DNA of 64,000 nucleotides, from assembly GCF_003350295.1 (NCBI RefSeq), contig NZ_QLYY01000010.1, forward strand, positions 1 through 64,000, written 5' to 3'. Source of the stretch: Vibrio tetraodonis. GTDB taxonomy: Bacteria; Pseudomonadota; Gammaproteobacteria; Enterobacterales; Vibrionaceae. Below, in pieces: positions 47,304-55,676 of the stretch; within the stretch, counting starts at the first letter, position 1; each line of letters opens with the position of its first letter. The translations under genes and the position numbers were made by a program. A model generated the notes under the pieces. The model saw only the letters and a program-made list of their open reading frames with translations. It was not told the origin of the DNA and did no database searches.

Positions 47304-47481
47304 GTAAGTAAAACAATTTCAAATATCTGGTCATACCACTATTTGTTGGTTGGTCTTTATATTGGAAATAAAAAAGAGATCAATCATTTTATTATTCAAA
47401 TACAAACTGAGATGCTAAATAGTGAACTTCCAATTTAGAACCCAGCTTGTAGTAATAATCTAGAAATTAGAGGAATATATT

Positions 47482-48057
47482 ATGGCTGTTAATCTTTACG
47501 ATACATCAGGTACCCAAGGTACCAGCATCATCAACTCACAACAAAGTGAAGATATAAAAAACACTATAGCGTCTAGGGGGGACTGTGTACTCTCAGGTGG
47601 TATCGCTGTGCTTTATATGTTTATGAACCTGCTTTCTGAAATGGCGAATGCAAAATATAGCCAAATGCAGCAAAAATCAGACGTTTCTCGTACTGCTCAA
47701 GACATGGCAAACCGAGTGGATGAAAAAGTTGCCGAAGCTGCAAAAGAAGGTGATAAGGCCACCCGTGAATTACCTCAAGATGTTGTCAATTATATGCGCG
47801 ACAATGGCTTTAAAGTCGATGGAAAAACTATCGATCAATATTTGAAAGAAAATGGAAACCATCTTGATCAGGGTAAGTTAAAAGCCGTAAAAGCATCCTT
47901 GGAAACAGTGTCAAATCGAGCATCTGACTTTGTATCTCAATCGCAATTGCAGTTGCAGAAATTAATGCAAACTTACAATGTAACAGTGAGCTTATTAAAT
48001 AGCATGCAAACAATGCTAGCAGAGATGAATAAATCAATAGCGCAAAATATTCGATAA
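47482..48057 (+). CDS. SseB/EseB/EspA-type translocon filament protein, copy 1
   Basis: The 191-residue secreted protein has the EspA/SseB plan. A short polar N-terminus is followed by an amphipathic helix (GDCVLSGGIAVLYMFMNLLS), then a variable middle and a C-terminal coiled coil (KASLETVSNRASDFVSQSQL and onward) that assembles the filament extending the needle. Residues 100-121 hold the motif Val-x-Tyr-Met-x-Asp-Asn-Gly-Phe-x-Val-Asp-Gly-Lys. A close paralogue follows 38 bp downstream. AGAGGAATATATT precedes the ATG. Confidence 0.85.
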   Translation: MAVNLYDTSGTQGTSIINSQQSEDIKNTIASRGDCVLSGGIAVLYMFMNLLSEMANAKYSQMQQKSDVSRTAQDMANRVDEKVAEAAKEGDKATRELPQDVVNYMRDNGFKVDGKTIDQYLKENGNHLDQGKLKAVKASLETVSNRASDFVSQSQLQLQKLMQTYNVTVSLLNSMQTMLAEMNKSIAQNIR

Positions 48058-48095
48058 TTTTCGGCAAATATATTAATTGATAATAGGGGGTTTTT

Positions 48096-48887
48096 ATGCT
48101 TCAAATTGATCAAGGCATTAATACTCCTTTGTCAGTAAATAATGACAAAGTTGAGTTAAAAAATGCAATAGATGGTGACTGTGTATTATCTGGCGGTGTG
48201 GCTGTTTTATATTTGTTTATGAATCTACTGTCTGAACTAGCAGATGCTAAATATAGTCAAATGCAAGCTAAAGCAGATGTTTCTCGTAATGCACAAGATA
48301 TGGCGAATCGCGTTGATGAAGTGATAGCTCAAGTGGCAAAAGAAGGCGATAAGGCAACAGGTAAAATTCCTCCAGAGGTCATTAAATATATGAAGGATAA
48401 TGGCTTTACTGTTGATGGAAAGTCAATTAGCGAATACCTAAAAGCCAATGATCCTTCTGCTAGTTATCTTGAGAAACTCAAAGCAAAAATTAACGAATGT
48501 GGTCCAGAAGGCATGCAGTCATACAGTTGGCAAGACGTCGTAACATACATGGACCAGCACGGCATTAAAGTCGATGGGAAAAGGGCTTGCGACTACATAT
48601 GGGGCCTACCTGAGGTCGGCTACATGTCAGGCCAAAGAGTGAGTAAAGCTCATATGCAGCATATTGCAAATGCGCTAGAAGCCGCAGGAGGTTTAGATCA
48701 AGGTAAGCTGAAAGCGGTGAAGTCAGCCCTCGAAACTGTATCAAACCGAGCGTCTGACTTTGTATCTCAGTCACAGCTGCAACTGCAGAAAATTATGCAA
48801 ACCTACAATGTCACCGTTAGTTTGCTTAACAGCATGCAAACCATGTTGGCAGAAATGAATAAATCCATCGCACAAAACATTCGCTAG
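48096..48887 (+). CDS. SseB/EseB/EspA-type translocon filament protein, copy 2 with central insertion
   Basis: This 263-residue paralogue matches copy 1 along both ends; the last 60 or so residues are nearly identical. It carries about 80 extra residues (roughly 120-199) in the middle. The insertion contains a second copy of the 22-residue motif (147-168, beside 94-115), so the variable region has grown by internal duplication. DNA of the shared ends differs at many third positions, showing the duplication is not recent. AGGGGG five bases before the ATG is a strong ribosome site. It may build a second type of filament or a mixed one. Confidence 0.85.
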   Translation: MLQIDQGINTPLSVNNDKVELKNAIDGDCVLSGGVAVLYLFMNLLSELADAKYSQMQAKADVSRNAQDMANRVDEVIAQVAKEGDKATGKIPPEVIKYMKDNGFTVDGKSISEYLKANDPSASYLEKLKAKINECGPEGMQSYSWQDVVTYMDQHGIKVDGKRACDYIWGLPEVGYMSGQRVSKAHMQHIANALEAAGGLDQGKLKAVKSALETVSNRASDFVSQSQLQLQKIMQTYNVTVSLLNSMQTMLAEMNKSIAQNIR

Positions 48888-48895
48888 GAGGAATT

Positions 48896-49369
48896 ATGGA
48901 ACAAAAAGATTTTGAGACATTGCAGACATTCCTCCACCAAGGTGGTTCTTTAAAAATGTTAGCGGATGTCGATGAGAAAGATTTGGGCCTTCTTTATCGT
49001 TACGGTACACAACTAATGAACTACGGCGATTATGAAGGTGCCAAAAGAATATTTTACTTGTTGATGAAAATTGACCAGTGGAACTTCGATTACTTTTTTT
49101 CCTTAGGTACATGCTGTCATCAGCTTAAGGAGCATGAAGAAGCCATTTTTTGCTTCGGTCGTTCTGGGATAATAAGAATCGAAGACCCACGTAGTCCCTA
49201 TTTTGCGGCGATAAACTATCTCGCGGTCGGAAACAAAGATTATGCGGTTAAATCCTATAAGGCAGCCGTTAGAGTTAGTGAATGCCATAAAGATGGCAAA
49301 TGGGATGAAGTAGCCGTGAAGGCTAAACAAGGTTTAGCTCAACTTGTTCAGGAGGTGTCCCATGACTAG
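48896..49369 (+). CDS. SscA/SycD-type translocator chaperone (TPR)
   Basis: The 157-residue protein has three tetratricopeptide-like repeats (LYRYGTQLMNYGDYEGAKRI, FFSLGTCCHQLKEHEEAIFC, YFAAINYLAVGNKDYAVKSY), as in class II chaperones of the LcrH/SycD/CesD family. It lies directly before the SseC-like translocator, just as sscA precedes sseC in SPI-2, and overlaps it by 8 bp. It should bind SseC and SseD before export. Confidence 0.88.
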   Translation: MEQKDFETLQTFLHQGGSLKMLADVDEKDLGLLYRYGTQLMNYGDYEGAKRIFYLLMKIDQWNFDYFFSLGTCCHQLKEHEEAIFCFGRSGIIRIEDPRSPYFAAINYLAVGNKDYAVKSYKAAVRVSECHKDGKWDEVAVKAKQGLAQLVQEVSHD

Positions 49370-50807
49370 TGTTAACTTCAATACTCAAACCTCAGTGGGA
49401 TCAACCTCAGATGTTGAGCGCCTTGAAAATACAAAACAGGCCAGATCACGTTTCCCTTCCTCTGGTTCTAAGGAAGGCTTAGTAGATGTTATTGAAAATG
49501 GAAATGATGTTAAGAGAAACGTAGTAAGTTCTGATGCAGCTAGCCAGGCGCTGCAACGAGTACTATCAGCATTTCATAAAGATGACAGTGCGACCATCAG
49601 CCAGCTTGAAAAGGCTTCGATGAACGATATGGTGCTTATGTCAGCGAATTTAGGCTTAAAAACCTTTGGCGATACGGCAAATGCCGCAGCGAAAGCTGCT
49701 AGGCTGATGACGGATACTCAAGCAGTACTTCGTGACCAGCAAGTTAAAGAATTCCAAGATCAATTAAGTAAACGCATAGAGCAATCTGAAAAGGCGCAGA
49801 AAGGTGGAATATTTGGCGCAATCTTTGACTGGATTGTTGGTGCAGTGGAAGCTGTCATTGGTGTATTTAAACTCATAGAAGGCGCCGCTCGCGTCGCTGT
49901 TGGGGATGTAGTCGGTGGTGCCATGGATATGGCGAGTGGTGCAGCTTACCTAACTGCTGGTATTGCCGGTATGGTCAAAGCTGCTGCTGAAACCGCAATC
50001 TTGTGTGGTGCCGATAAGGAAAAATGTCAGCAAGTTATCGATGTTGCAGGAAAAGTTCAGCTTGGCGCTGAAGTTGTCGCAATGGCACTGGATATTTTCC
50101 AAGCCGGTAGAGCTATTTCAGCGACACGATCCATAGCCAAAGGAACCGAAACTGCAATGCAAGAAGCGGCCCCTAAACTGGTTGAAAGTATTGCAAAAGG
50201 ATCAACACAAGAAGTCACTAACATTGCTCAACAAGTTGGTAAACAAGTATCTGAACAAGTCGCAGAACAAGTCAGTAAACAACTGATGAGTGGAGTGAGC
50301 AAAGGCGTAGAGCAGGTGGCAGAACGTGGCGGTCAAATCGCCAAATCACTTGCAAAAGCATTTAGTGAAGAAGCCATTCAGCAGCTAGTGACCAAATCTG
50401 TAGAACAAGCAGCTACTAAGGCTATTGAGAAGGGCGTGCAAATGACCGCCCAAGAAATTACCAAACAAGTAACAACTGCAGTGCGTAATGAGGTGATAAA
50501 AACAATCATTAAAGCATGCACTTACACGTCACTTGATTTGATTCGCGCTTCAGCACGCTCAGGTACGGCAATTACTAGTGGGATTGTGACTGAAGAAAAA
50601 GCCAAACTCCAAAAGCAGATTGAGGAACTGATTTTAAAACAAAATCTCATGGAGTTTTGCTATGACTGGTACGACAAAGCCAAAGAGCAGCAATCCAAAA
50701 CAATTAAAGACTTAGTCGATAAGCAAGGTGACTCTTTAGATGGCGCAACAAAAGTTATCAATGAGTCCGGTATGTTACAAGCTCGCATTGCGACTTCAGC
50801 AGTGTAG
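49362..50807 (+). CDS. SseC/EseC/EspD-type pore-forming translocator
   Basis: The 481-residue protein (SseC is 484) has a polar secretion N-terminus and a central pair of hydrophobic helices (about 145-215, IFGAIFDWIVGAVEAVIGVF to AYLTAGIAGMVKAAAE). The long C-terminal region is amphipathic coiled coil rich in Lys, Gln and Val (VGKQVSEQVAEQVSKQL). The frame opens at 49344, but AGGAGG seven bases before ATG 49362 sets the start. It forms the host-membrane pore with the SseD-like protein. Confidence 0.88.
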   Translation: MTSVNFNTQTSVGSTSDVERLENTKQARSRFPSSGSKEGLVDVIENGNDVKRNVVSSDAASQALQRVLSAFHKDDSATISQLEKASMNDMVLMSANLGLKTFGDTANAAAKAARLMTDTQAVLRDQQVKEFQDQLSKRIEQSEKAQKGGIFGAIFDWIVGAVEAVIGVFKLIEGAARVAVGDVVGGAMDMASGAAYLTAGIAGMVKAAAETAILCGADKEKCQQVIDVAGKVQLGAEVVAMALDIFQAGRAISATRSIAKGTETAMQEAAPKLVESIAKGSTQEVTNIAQQVGKQVSEQVAEQVSKQLMSGVSKGVEQVAERGGQIAKSLAKAFSEEAIQQLVTKSVEQAATKAIEKGVQMTAQEITKQVTTAVRNEVIKTIIKACTYTSLDLIRASARSGTAITSGIVTEEKAKLQKQIEELILKQNLMEFCYDWYDKAKEQQSKTIKDLVDKQGDSLDGATKVINESGMLQARIATSAV

Positions 50808-50820
50808 CTAAGGGGGATTT

Positions 50821-51420
50821 ATGACTGGAGAAGTTCAAAATAATACTGCAACTCAAACAGCTGATTACGTTACCAATAATTCAGATTATGGCCATGATGT
50901 ATCGGGAAGCGAAGCAATGGACGCAATCTCGCAGCTAAATGAATTGATTGTGAAGTTAGCTGAAATATTTAAAAAACTCAGAAACATCTTACAAGAGTAC
51001 AATCAAAAGCAACAATTGCTTGGATGGGACGTGCAAAAAGCCTCAATGGACTCAAAAAGAGATTCAATAGAGAGTGCTTTTGAGTCTGCCGCATGGGCTG
51101 GAGGACTACAGATTCTCTCTGGTGTCATAGGGATGGCCGGGGTTGGTGCAACCGGAAAATTTGGTGAAGGTGCTACCCATTTAGGTCAGGCTCTTGGTAA
51201 AGGGGTTGATGGTGTCGGTTCAACGGTTTCCGCTTCAATGACAAAAGATGCAGAAATGGAAAAAATGGATGGGGAATTTAAAGCAATGAATTCTCAGAAT
51301 TATAACAAGAATGTGAATGAACTGAGTGATAAAGCTCGTCAGATCTCTGATCAAATGCGCTCTCTCGTTAAAGAGCTCGTCGAGCTCCATGGACGTATCA
51401 CCTCAGCTGTACGCAATTAA
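50821..51420 (+). CDS. SseD/EseD/EspB-type translocator
   Basis: The 199-residue protein has a single moderately hydrophobic central segment (AAWAGGLQILSGVIGMAGVGA) flanked by coiled coils (IVKLAEIFKKLRNILQEY before, KARQISDQMRSLVKELVELH after). This is the layout of SseD and EspB, the small pore partner. GGGGG six bases before the ATG gives a good start. It follows the SseC-like gene by 13 bp. Confidence 0.83.
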   Translation: MTGEVQNNTATQTADYVTNNSDYGHDVSGSEAMDAISQLNELIVKLAEIFKKLRNILQEYNQKQQLLGWDVQKASMDSKRDSIESAFESAAWAGGLQILSGVIGMAGVGATGKFGEGATHLGQALGKGVDGVGSTVSASMTKDAEMEKMDGEFKAMNSQNYNKNVNELSDKARQISDQMRSLVKELVELHGRITSAVRN

Positions 51421-51445
51421 TATCAACCCCTAATGTGAGAGCGCC

Positions 51446-51970
51446 ATGCAAATGGTGTTCTCAACACAAAATGGAACCTCTATGATGAATACCGATGCCT
51501 TTTCAATCGATGCTAACCAAATTAAAAAATCAATAGAGAGTGTGATCAATGGTCACCAGACATTAGCTCAATTGAACAATATTGATGAAGGAACTTTAGT
51601 CCATACCTACCAAGGTGCTTTAGAAGAATACCACAGTGGCAATATGGCTGAAGCTATGACTCACTTTACATACCTTGTTATGAATGATCCTTGGCGTAGA
51701 GAGTATTTGTTTGGCTTAGCCTCAACCTTACATGCCCTAGGGCAATTTGAAGATGCATTGATATTTTATGGTTACGCCACCTTGATGGATGCATGTGATG
51801 CTGGTGTTACATTCAGAATTGGCCAGTGTTATTTATCACTCGATAAGCCGAACGAAGCATTAGATGCTTTACGAACAAGTGTTACGCAAAGTTTTTTACC
51901 CCCAGAGCAGCCAGAAATAAGGCAGCTTGCTCTGTCGCTTTTGGATGAAATAAATCAGTGTAACTTATAG
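51446..51970 (+). CDS. SscB-type TPR chaperone
   Basis: The 174-residue protein has TPR-like repeats (YQGALEEYHSGNMAEAMTHF, LFGLASTLHALGQFEDALIF, FRIGQCYLSLDKPNEALDAL), a second SycD/LcrH-type chaperone in the operon. In SPI-2, sscB sits between sseE and its client sseF; here it lies 10 bp before the kinase-like protein, so that protein is its probable client. No SseE-like gene lies before it. An in-frame ATG at 51482 is a possible shorter start. Confidence 0.8.
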   Translation: MQMVFSTQNGTSMMNTDAFSIDANQIKKSIESVINGHQTLAQLNNIDEGTLVHTYQGALEEYHSGNMAEAMTHFTYLVMNDPWRREYLFGLASTLHALGQFEDALIFYGYATLMDACDAGVTFRIGQCYLSLDKPNEALDALRTSVTQSFLPPEQPEIRQLALSLLDEINQCNL

Positions 51971-51980
51971 GAGCAAAATA

Positions 51981-53921
51981 ATGGTTACGACTCTAGATGT
52001 CTCGAGCTCTGGACTATCTCAAATCAGTAATTTTCCTGATGTTGATGCATCAGAAACTCCTAAGCTTGGTCAATTTGATGCTTCTCATGTATCTCTACCT
52101 GCACCTTCAGACCCTGTAAATAATTCCTATCCAGAAGAATCCACATCTCCTTTAGAACCTCATCAGTCAAACACGAAACAGCTAATAGAAAGGTCTACGA
52201 TCTTGTATCAGCAGGCTGAAAAAGCGGGGATTGATGTAGCTAAGAGTACGTTTTTCAAAGAATTATTTAATGTTGCTATTGCTGGTGTTGGACTTGGGCT
52301 AGCAATTGCCGCAACCGTTATTAGTGGCGGTTTAGGTATACCGCTGACGGCAGCGGCTGGAGTGGCGTTTGCCCTCGCAGTCTCTGATGCAGGATGTGCT
52401 GCTGCAAACTGGTACAAAGCCGCACATGGAGAGCAAGGTTTAAGAATGGGGGGAGATACACTATCGAACCTTGTTTATGCGCTTTTGGATAAAATGGGAT
52501 TGCAGGATGATCGAGCTGAGTTTTGGGCAAGAGCAACATCGGCAACGCTTAGACTGGGTTTGACGATAGGAACCCTCTATGCGGGTACTGTTTCGATTCC
52601 CTCAAACCTCGGTGCAGCAACCAGTGCAATATCGACAGCTAAGCTTATAAAAGTAGGGACTTCTGCTACAGGTAATGAAATACTAGGATTCAATCTGGGT
52701 AGCAACAAAATTATCCATGATAGGGTTAAAGCTGAGCTTGAAAGTCATAAAAAAGACGTTGAAGATAATCTTAATAGTTCTTTAATAGCGAATAAAGACG
52801 CTGCACATAAAAATGATTTGACTAAAATACAAGAGGCTAGGGAGGCTGAACGTCAGCAGTGGGAACAAAAGATAAGCGATGTACAACGACAACTCGATAG
52901 TGATTTTAAAAAGATGACTGATCAGGTCGAAAAGCTTAGTAGCAACCTAAAGTTCGTAGAAAATGAGAAACAGAATGCTAGTGAAAAAGTTAATTCTCTA
53001 ATGGCTGAAAATATACGCCTTAAGAGCGAGATAGAGGCTTTGATGGCTCTTCAAGCAACAGAGCCTAGTATGAAGAGCAAGCTCTCCGGCTACTTATTAC
53101 AAGACCACAAAATCGAAAATCCTAGAGTTGATAGCCTCAAAGACCTGGAATATGCTTTTGGCGGAAAAAATAAGGAAGTTAATAAACAGCACGGTTATCT
53201 ACATGCGATAACTGAGACAGGAAAAAAAGATTTTGCGTTAGAGGCTGGGTTAAGTAAATACTGCGCGGGTAAGACAGATCTTGAGGCTATAGTCTCATTA
53301 CAAAAGCCAGTTGCCGGTTTGGATAAGAGTATCCAAGGTGATTATGCTCAATTTGATCTTTACGATGAAAAAGTGAAGACAAGTGAACTTGTCAAATACA
53401 TTGGTTCACAAGATATCCAATTGGGTACGCAGCAAAAACAACAGCTTGCAAATCAGTTAATTGATATGTTGAAAGTGTTGTTTACTAACAAGGTGTCTCA
53501 TCGTGACCTGCATATGGAGAATATTTTGGTTCGAGAGCTGGACTCTCAATTCTTCACACAGTTGATAGACTTTGGTCGTACGGTTTATGGGGAGCAAGAC
53601 TTTAGTAAACATAAATACGATGACATTAAATACCTATTTAACAAGGAAGGAGCGCACCTTGGGGAAACCGTGGGAAGAAATGTATTTGCTCCCGCACTTT
53701 CTGCGCTAAGTACCAAAAATGAGGAAATACGAGAAAAACACTATCCGTTGCATAAGCTTATCAAGCAAGGTAATGAAACGAAAAGTGTTGCTGATGATCT
53801 ACAGAAAATTGGCAATAGAATTATCGAAAGGCTAAAAGCTAATGAGGATGTAGACAAGGTTTTTGGAGACGCTCAGCAAGCAGTTTCCGGTTTGATCCTA
53901 ACGGCTGATACAAATCGTTAA
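51981..53921 (+). CDS. Putative T3SS effector: membrane-hairpin, coiled-coil and protein-kinase-like domains
   Basis: The 646-residue protein begins with a Ser-rich, probably disordered export region (1-60). Hydrophobic segments follow at about 95-140 and 185-225 (VGLGLAIAATVISGGLGIPL is one), as in SseF/SseG/EseG-type effectors made after sscB. A coiled coil (about 240-355) leads to a C-terminal domain with the kinase catalytic loop His507-Arg508-Asp509...Asn514 (HRDLHMENILV) and a DFG motif at 530-532 (IDFGRTVYG). The N-lobe ATP-site lysine is not obvious. It could be an active or degenerate kinase acting at host membranes. It ends the translocon operon. Confidence 0.75.
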   Translation: MVTTLDVSSSGLSQISNFPDVDASETPKLGQFDASHVSLPAPSDPVNNSYPEESTSPLEPHQSNTKQLIERSTILYQQAEKAGIDVAKSTFFKELFNVAIAGVGLGLAIAATVISGGLGIPLTAAAGVAFALAVSDAGCAAANWYKAAHGEQGLRMGGDTLSNLVYALLDKMGLQDDRAEFWARATSATLRLGLTIGTLYAGTVSIPSNLGAATSAISTAKLIKVGTSATGNEILGFNLGSNKIIHDRVKAELESHKKDVEDNLNSSLIANKDAAHKNDLTKIQEAREAERQQWEQKISDVQRQLDSDFKKMTDQVEKLSSNLKFVENEKQNASEKVNSLMAENIRLKSEIEALMALQATEPSMKSKLSGYLLQDHKIENPRVDSLKDLEYAFGGKNKEVNKQHGYLHAITETGKKDFALEAGLSKYCAGKTDLEAIVSLQKPVAGLDKSIQGDYAQFDLYDEKVKTSELVKYIGSQDIQLGTQQKQQLANQLIDMLKVLFTNKVSHRDLHMENILVRELDSQFFTQLIDFGRTVYGEQDFSKHKYDDIKYLFNKEGAHLGETVGRNVFAPALSALSTKNEEIREKHYPLHKLIKQGNETKSVADDLQKIGNRIIERLKANEDVDKVFGDAQQAVSGLILTADTNR

Positions 53922-53956
53922 TACGAATTCGTTTTCGATGTAACTAATATATGCAT

Positions 53957-53982
53957 GCCCTCGTATCCCACGAGGGCTTTTT
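53957..53982 (+). terminator. Rho-independent terminator of the translocon operon
   Basis: GCCCTCGT / ACGAGGGC makes an 8-bp GC-rich stem with a 5-base loop followed by TTTTT. It lies 35 bp after the effector stop and separates this operon from the AraC-sctF operon. Confidence 0.92.
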
Positions 53983-54074
53983 CATTTAGAAGTATTCCTT
54001 ATAAAGTAAGGATTAAATGATATTTGGCAAATAAGAATGTCATCCTCCTTCTTATTTCTATTTATAAGTCATAA

Positions 54075-54092
54075 CTCAGGTGAAGACCTGAT
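54075..54092. promoter_or_regulatory. 7-4-7 inverted repeat upstream of the AraC regulator operon (copy 3 of 4)
   Basis: CTCAGGT-GAAG-ACCTGAT lies 60 bp before the start codon of the AraC-family regulator. Both arms match copy 1 exactly. Confidence 0.75.
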
Positions 54093-54152
54093 ACCAGATA
54101 TTGCTTGACCTTGGCAAACTAACTCTAGGCTCAGAAATAAAAGGTTGTTGAT

Positions 54153-54854
54153 ATGAAAGCATTACAAGTCGTATTGTTCAATAAACAAGGTCATATCGAT
54201 TATCAAGGTCAACGTACGGAAATAGACGCCAATCAACTGGTTATGGTGACAGAAGAAGCTGAAATACACGCAGCAAGCCGCGGTGATTGGATGAGCATCT
54301 TTTTTTATCCTGGTGAAATATGCCAAATCTATCATTTGCTTACAGATCTGATCAATCAGAATTATGTCGATGATCGCACTTTGAATAAATCAGTCAAAGC
54401 AGTGCCTATTTTCGACGAACTTGTGAATGTGATTAAGCAATTACACAAAGTCAGTAAGACTGTAATGCTTCGTTTCGTTTTTACCTATTGCCTAGAAATG
54501 GATAAGCCGTACTTTTCAAACTTACTAAATCAATATGCCGACCCCAATGACAAGATATTTGAATTTGTAAATAAACACCTTTATGAGCAATGGTCAGTGA
54601 CACGATATGCAGAACTGCTACAGATGGACGTGACTAAATTAAATACTGCGTTTTACAAATATTATGGCCAGTCGACAAAAGCATGGATCACTGAACAACG
54701 TTTAACTTACGCAAAGCAAACGATCCTAGAAACAGATCGAAAAATAGCGGATGTAGCGTTCGATGCAGGCTTTAGCAGCCACTCTCATTTTATAGGGGCA
54801 TTTAAAAAGCGCTATCACTGCAGTCCCTCAGATTTACGTGCAGGAAGAAGGTAG
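54153..54854 (+). CDS. EsrC-like AraC-family transcription regulator
   Basis: The 233-residue protein has a small N-terminal domain (about 1-120) and a C-terminal AraC double helix-turn-helix (about 135-230: WSVTRYAELLQMDVTKLNTAF, then KIADVAFDAGFSSHSHFIGAFKKRYHCSPSDLR with breaks). In Edwardsiella the AraC regulator EsrC occupies this same place between the effector and needle genes and is itself switched on by EsrB. It probably controls a subset of the secretion genes. It is the first gene of the needle operon, 9 bp before sctF. Confidence 0.85.
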   Translation: MKALQVVLFNKQGHIDYQGQRTEIDANQLVMVTEEAEIHAASRGDWMSIFFYPGEICQIYHLLTDLINQNYVDDRTLNKSVKAVPIFDELVNVIKQLHKVSKTVMLRFVFTYCLEMDKPYFSNLLNQYADPNDKIFEFVNKHLYEQWSVTRYAELLQMDVTKLNTAFYKYYGQSTKAWITEQRLTYAKQTILETDRKIADVAFDAGFSSHSHFIGAFKKRYHCSPSDLRAGRR

Positions 54855-54863
54855 GAGTTTGTT

Positions 54864-55079
54864 ATGGATCTGAATTCAATTATCAATGAGTTATCTCTTA
54901 AGTCTGCCCAATCCGCGCAAGATATAAAGGCCAAGATGACTCAGGCTGACCCTAATAACCCAGATGAAATGTTAAAGGCCCAGTTTGCCGTGCAGCAATA
55001 TTCAAATTTTATGGGGTATGAGAGTGCTTTGATTAAAGCGGTCAAAGATATGGTGCAAGGGATTATTTCAAAGATATGA
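54864..55079 (+). CDS. sctF: T3SS needle subunit SctF
   Basis: The 71-residue protein (the same length as SsaG) has two helices around the P-x-x-P-like turn QADPNNPDEML. It ends in a hydrophobic helix (KAVKDMVQGIISKI), as needle subunits do. It polymerises into the hollow needle. AGGAG lies close before the ATG, and the gene overlaps the next one by 4 bp. Confidence 0.93.
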   Translation: MDLNSIINELSLKSAQSAQDIKAKMTQADPNNPDEMLKAQFAVQQYSNFMGYESALIKAVKDMVQGIISKI

Positions 55080-55381
55080 AAAAATCAGATAAACAACTTC
55101 TTGTAGAAGCAGCGCTCGCAGCAGCCAATCATCGACTTGAGAAACAGGCACTTTGCATTGTAGAGGCATTTCCCTATTTGATCGATGATGACGAAGACAG
55201 GTGTATTTGTATCAGTTTAATTTACTTTGCATTAGACAAAAGGTCCAAAGCGATACGAACACTTAACGGATTGAGTTCCCCCCGGGTTGAAGGGCTACGG
55301 TTTCTTTACGCGTCATCTGCAGATAGTGCAGATACCAAAACAATATGTTCATTGATTACTGGAGGTCATGATGGAGATTAG
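55076..55381 (+). CDS. SsaH/EscG-type needle chaperone
   Basis: The 101-residue helical protein with TPR-like character (VEAALAAANHRLEKQALCIV) lies between sctF and sctI, as ssaH does in SPI-2. YscG/EscG proteins of this type hold the needle subunit C-terminus with a YscE/EscE partner (here the 46678 gene). It overlaps sctF by 4 bp and runs 11 bp into sctI. Confidence 0.75.
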   Translation: MKKSDKQLLVEAALAAANHRLEKQALCIVEAFPYLIDDDEDRCICISLIYFALDKRSKAIRTLNGLSSPRVEGLRFLYASSADSADTKTICSLITGGHDGD

Positions 55382-55676
55382 TGCAATCGCGAAAGCAGCA
55401 GTTGATGCAGTGGAAAAAAAAACTGAATCAGTTAATCCAGATGAAATGTTAGTAGATAAATTCAGTCAGCTGATGAAACAGGGAGTCAATGAAACGTCAA
55501 AATTAAGCGAACTCGTTGACGTTCAACCAAACTCAGATTCCTCAGTGGGTATTTCGCCTGAACAAGCTATTGAGAGCCAGAAATTAATTACACAATCGCT
55601 AGTAGAAGTCGATCTAGCGGCTAAAACAGCAGGCAGTCTCTCTCAATCGATCAACAAATTGGTGACAATGCAATGA
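55371..55676 (+). CDS. sctI: T3SS inner rod protein SctI
   Basis: The 101-residue protein has a variable N-terminal half and a C-terminal helix (EVDLAAKTAGSLSQSINKLVTMQ) that matches the end of SsaI/PrgJ-type rod proteins. ATG 55368 is also in frame, but GGAGG is five bases from ATG 55371, which is preferred. It overlaps sctJ by 4 bp. Confidence 0.85.
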   Translation: MEISAIAKAAVDAVEKKTESVNPDEMLVDKFSQLMKQGVNETSKLSELVDVQPNSDSSVGISPEQAIESQKLITQSLVEVDLAAKTAGSLSQSINKLVTMQ

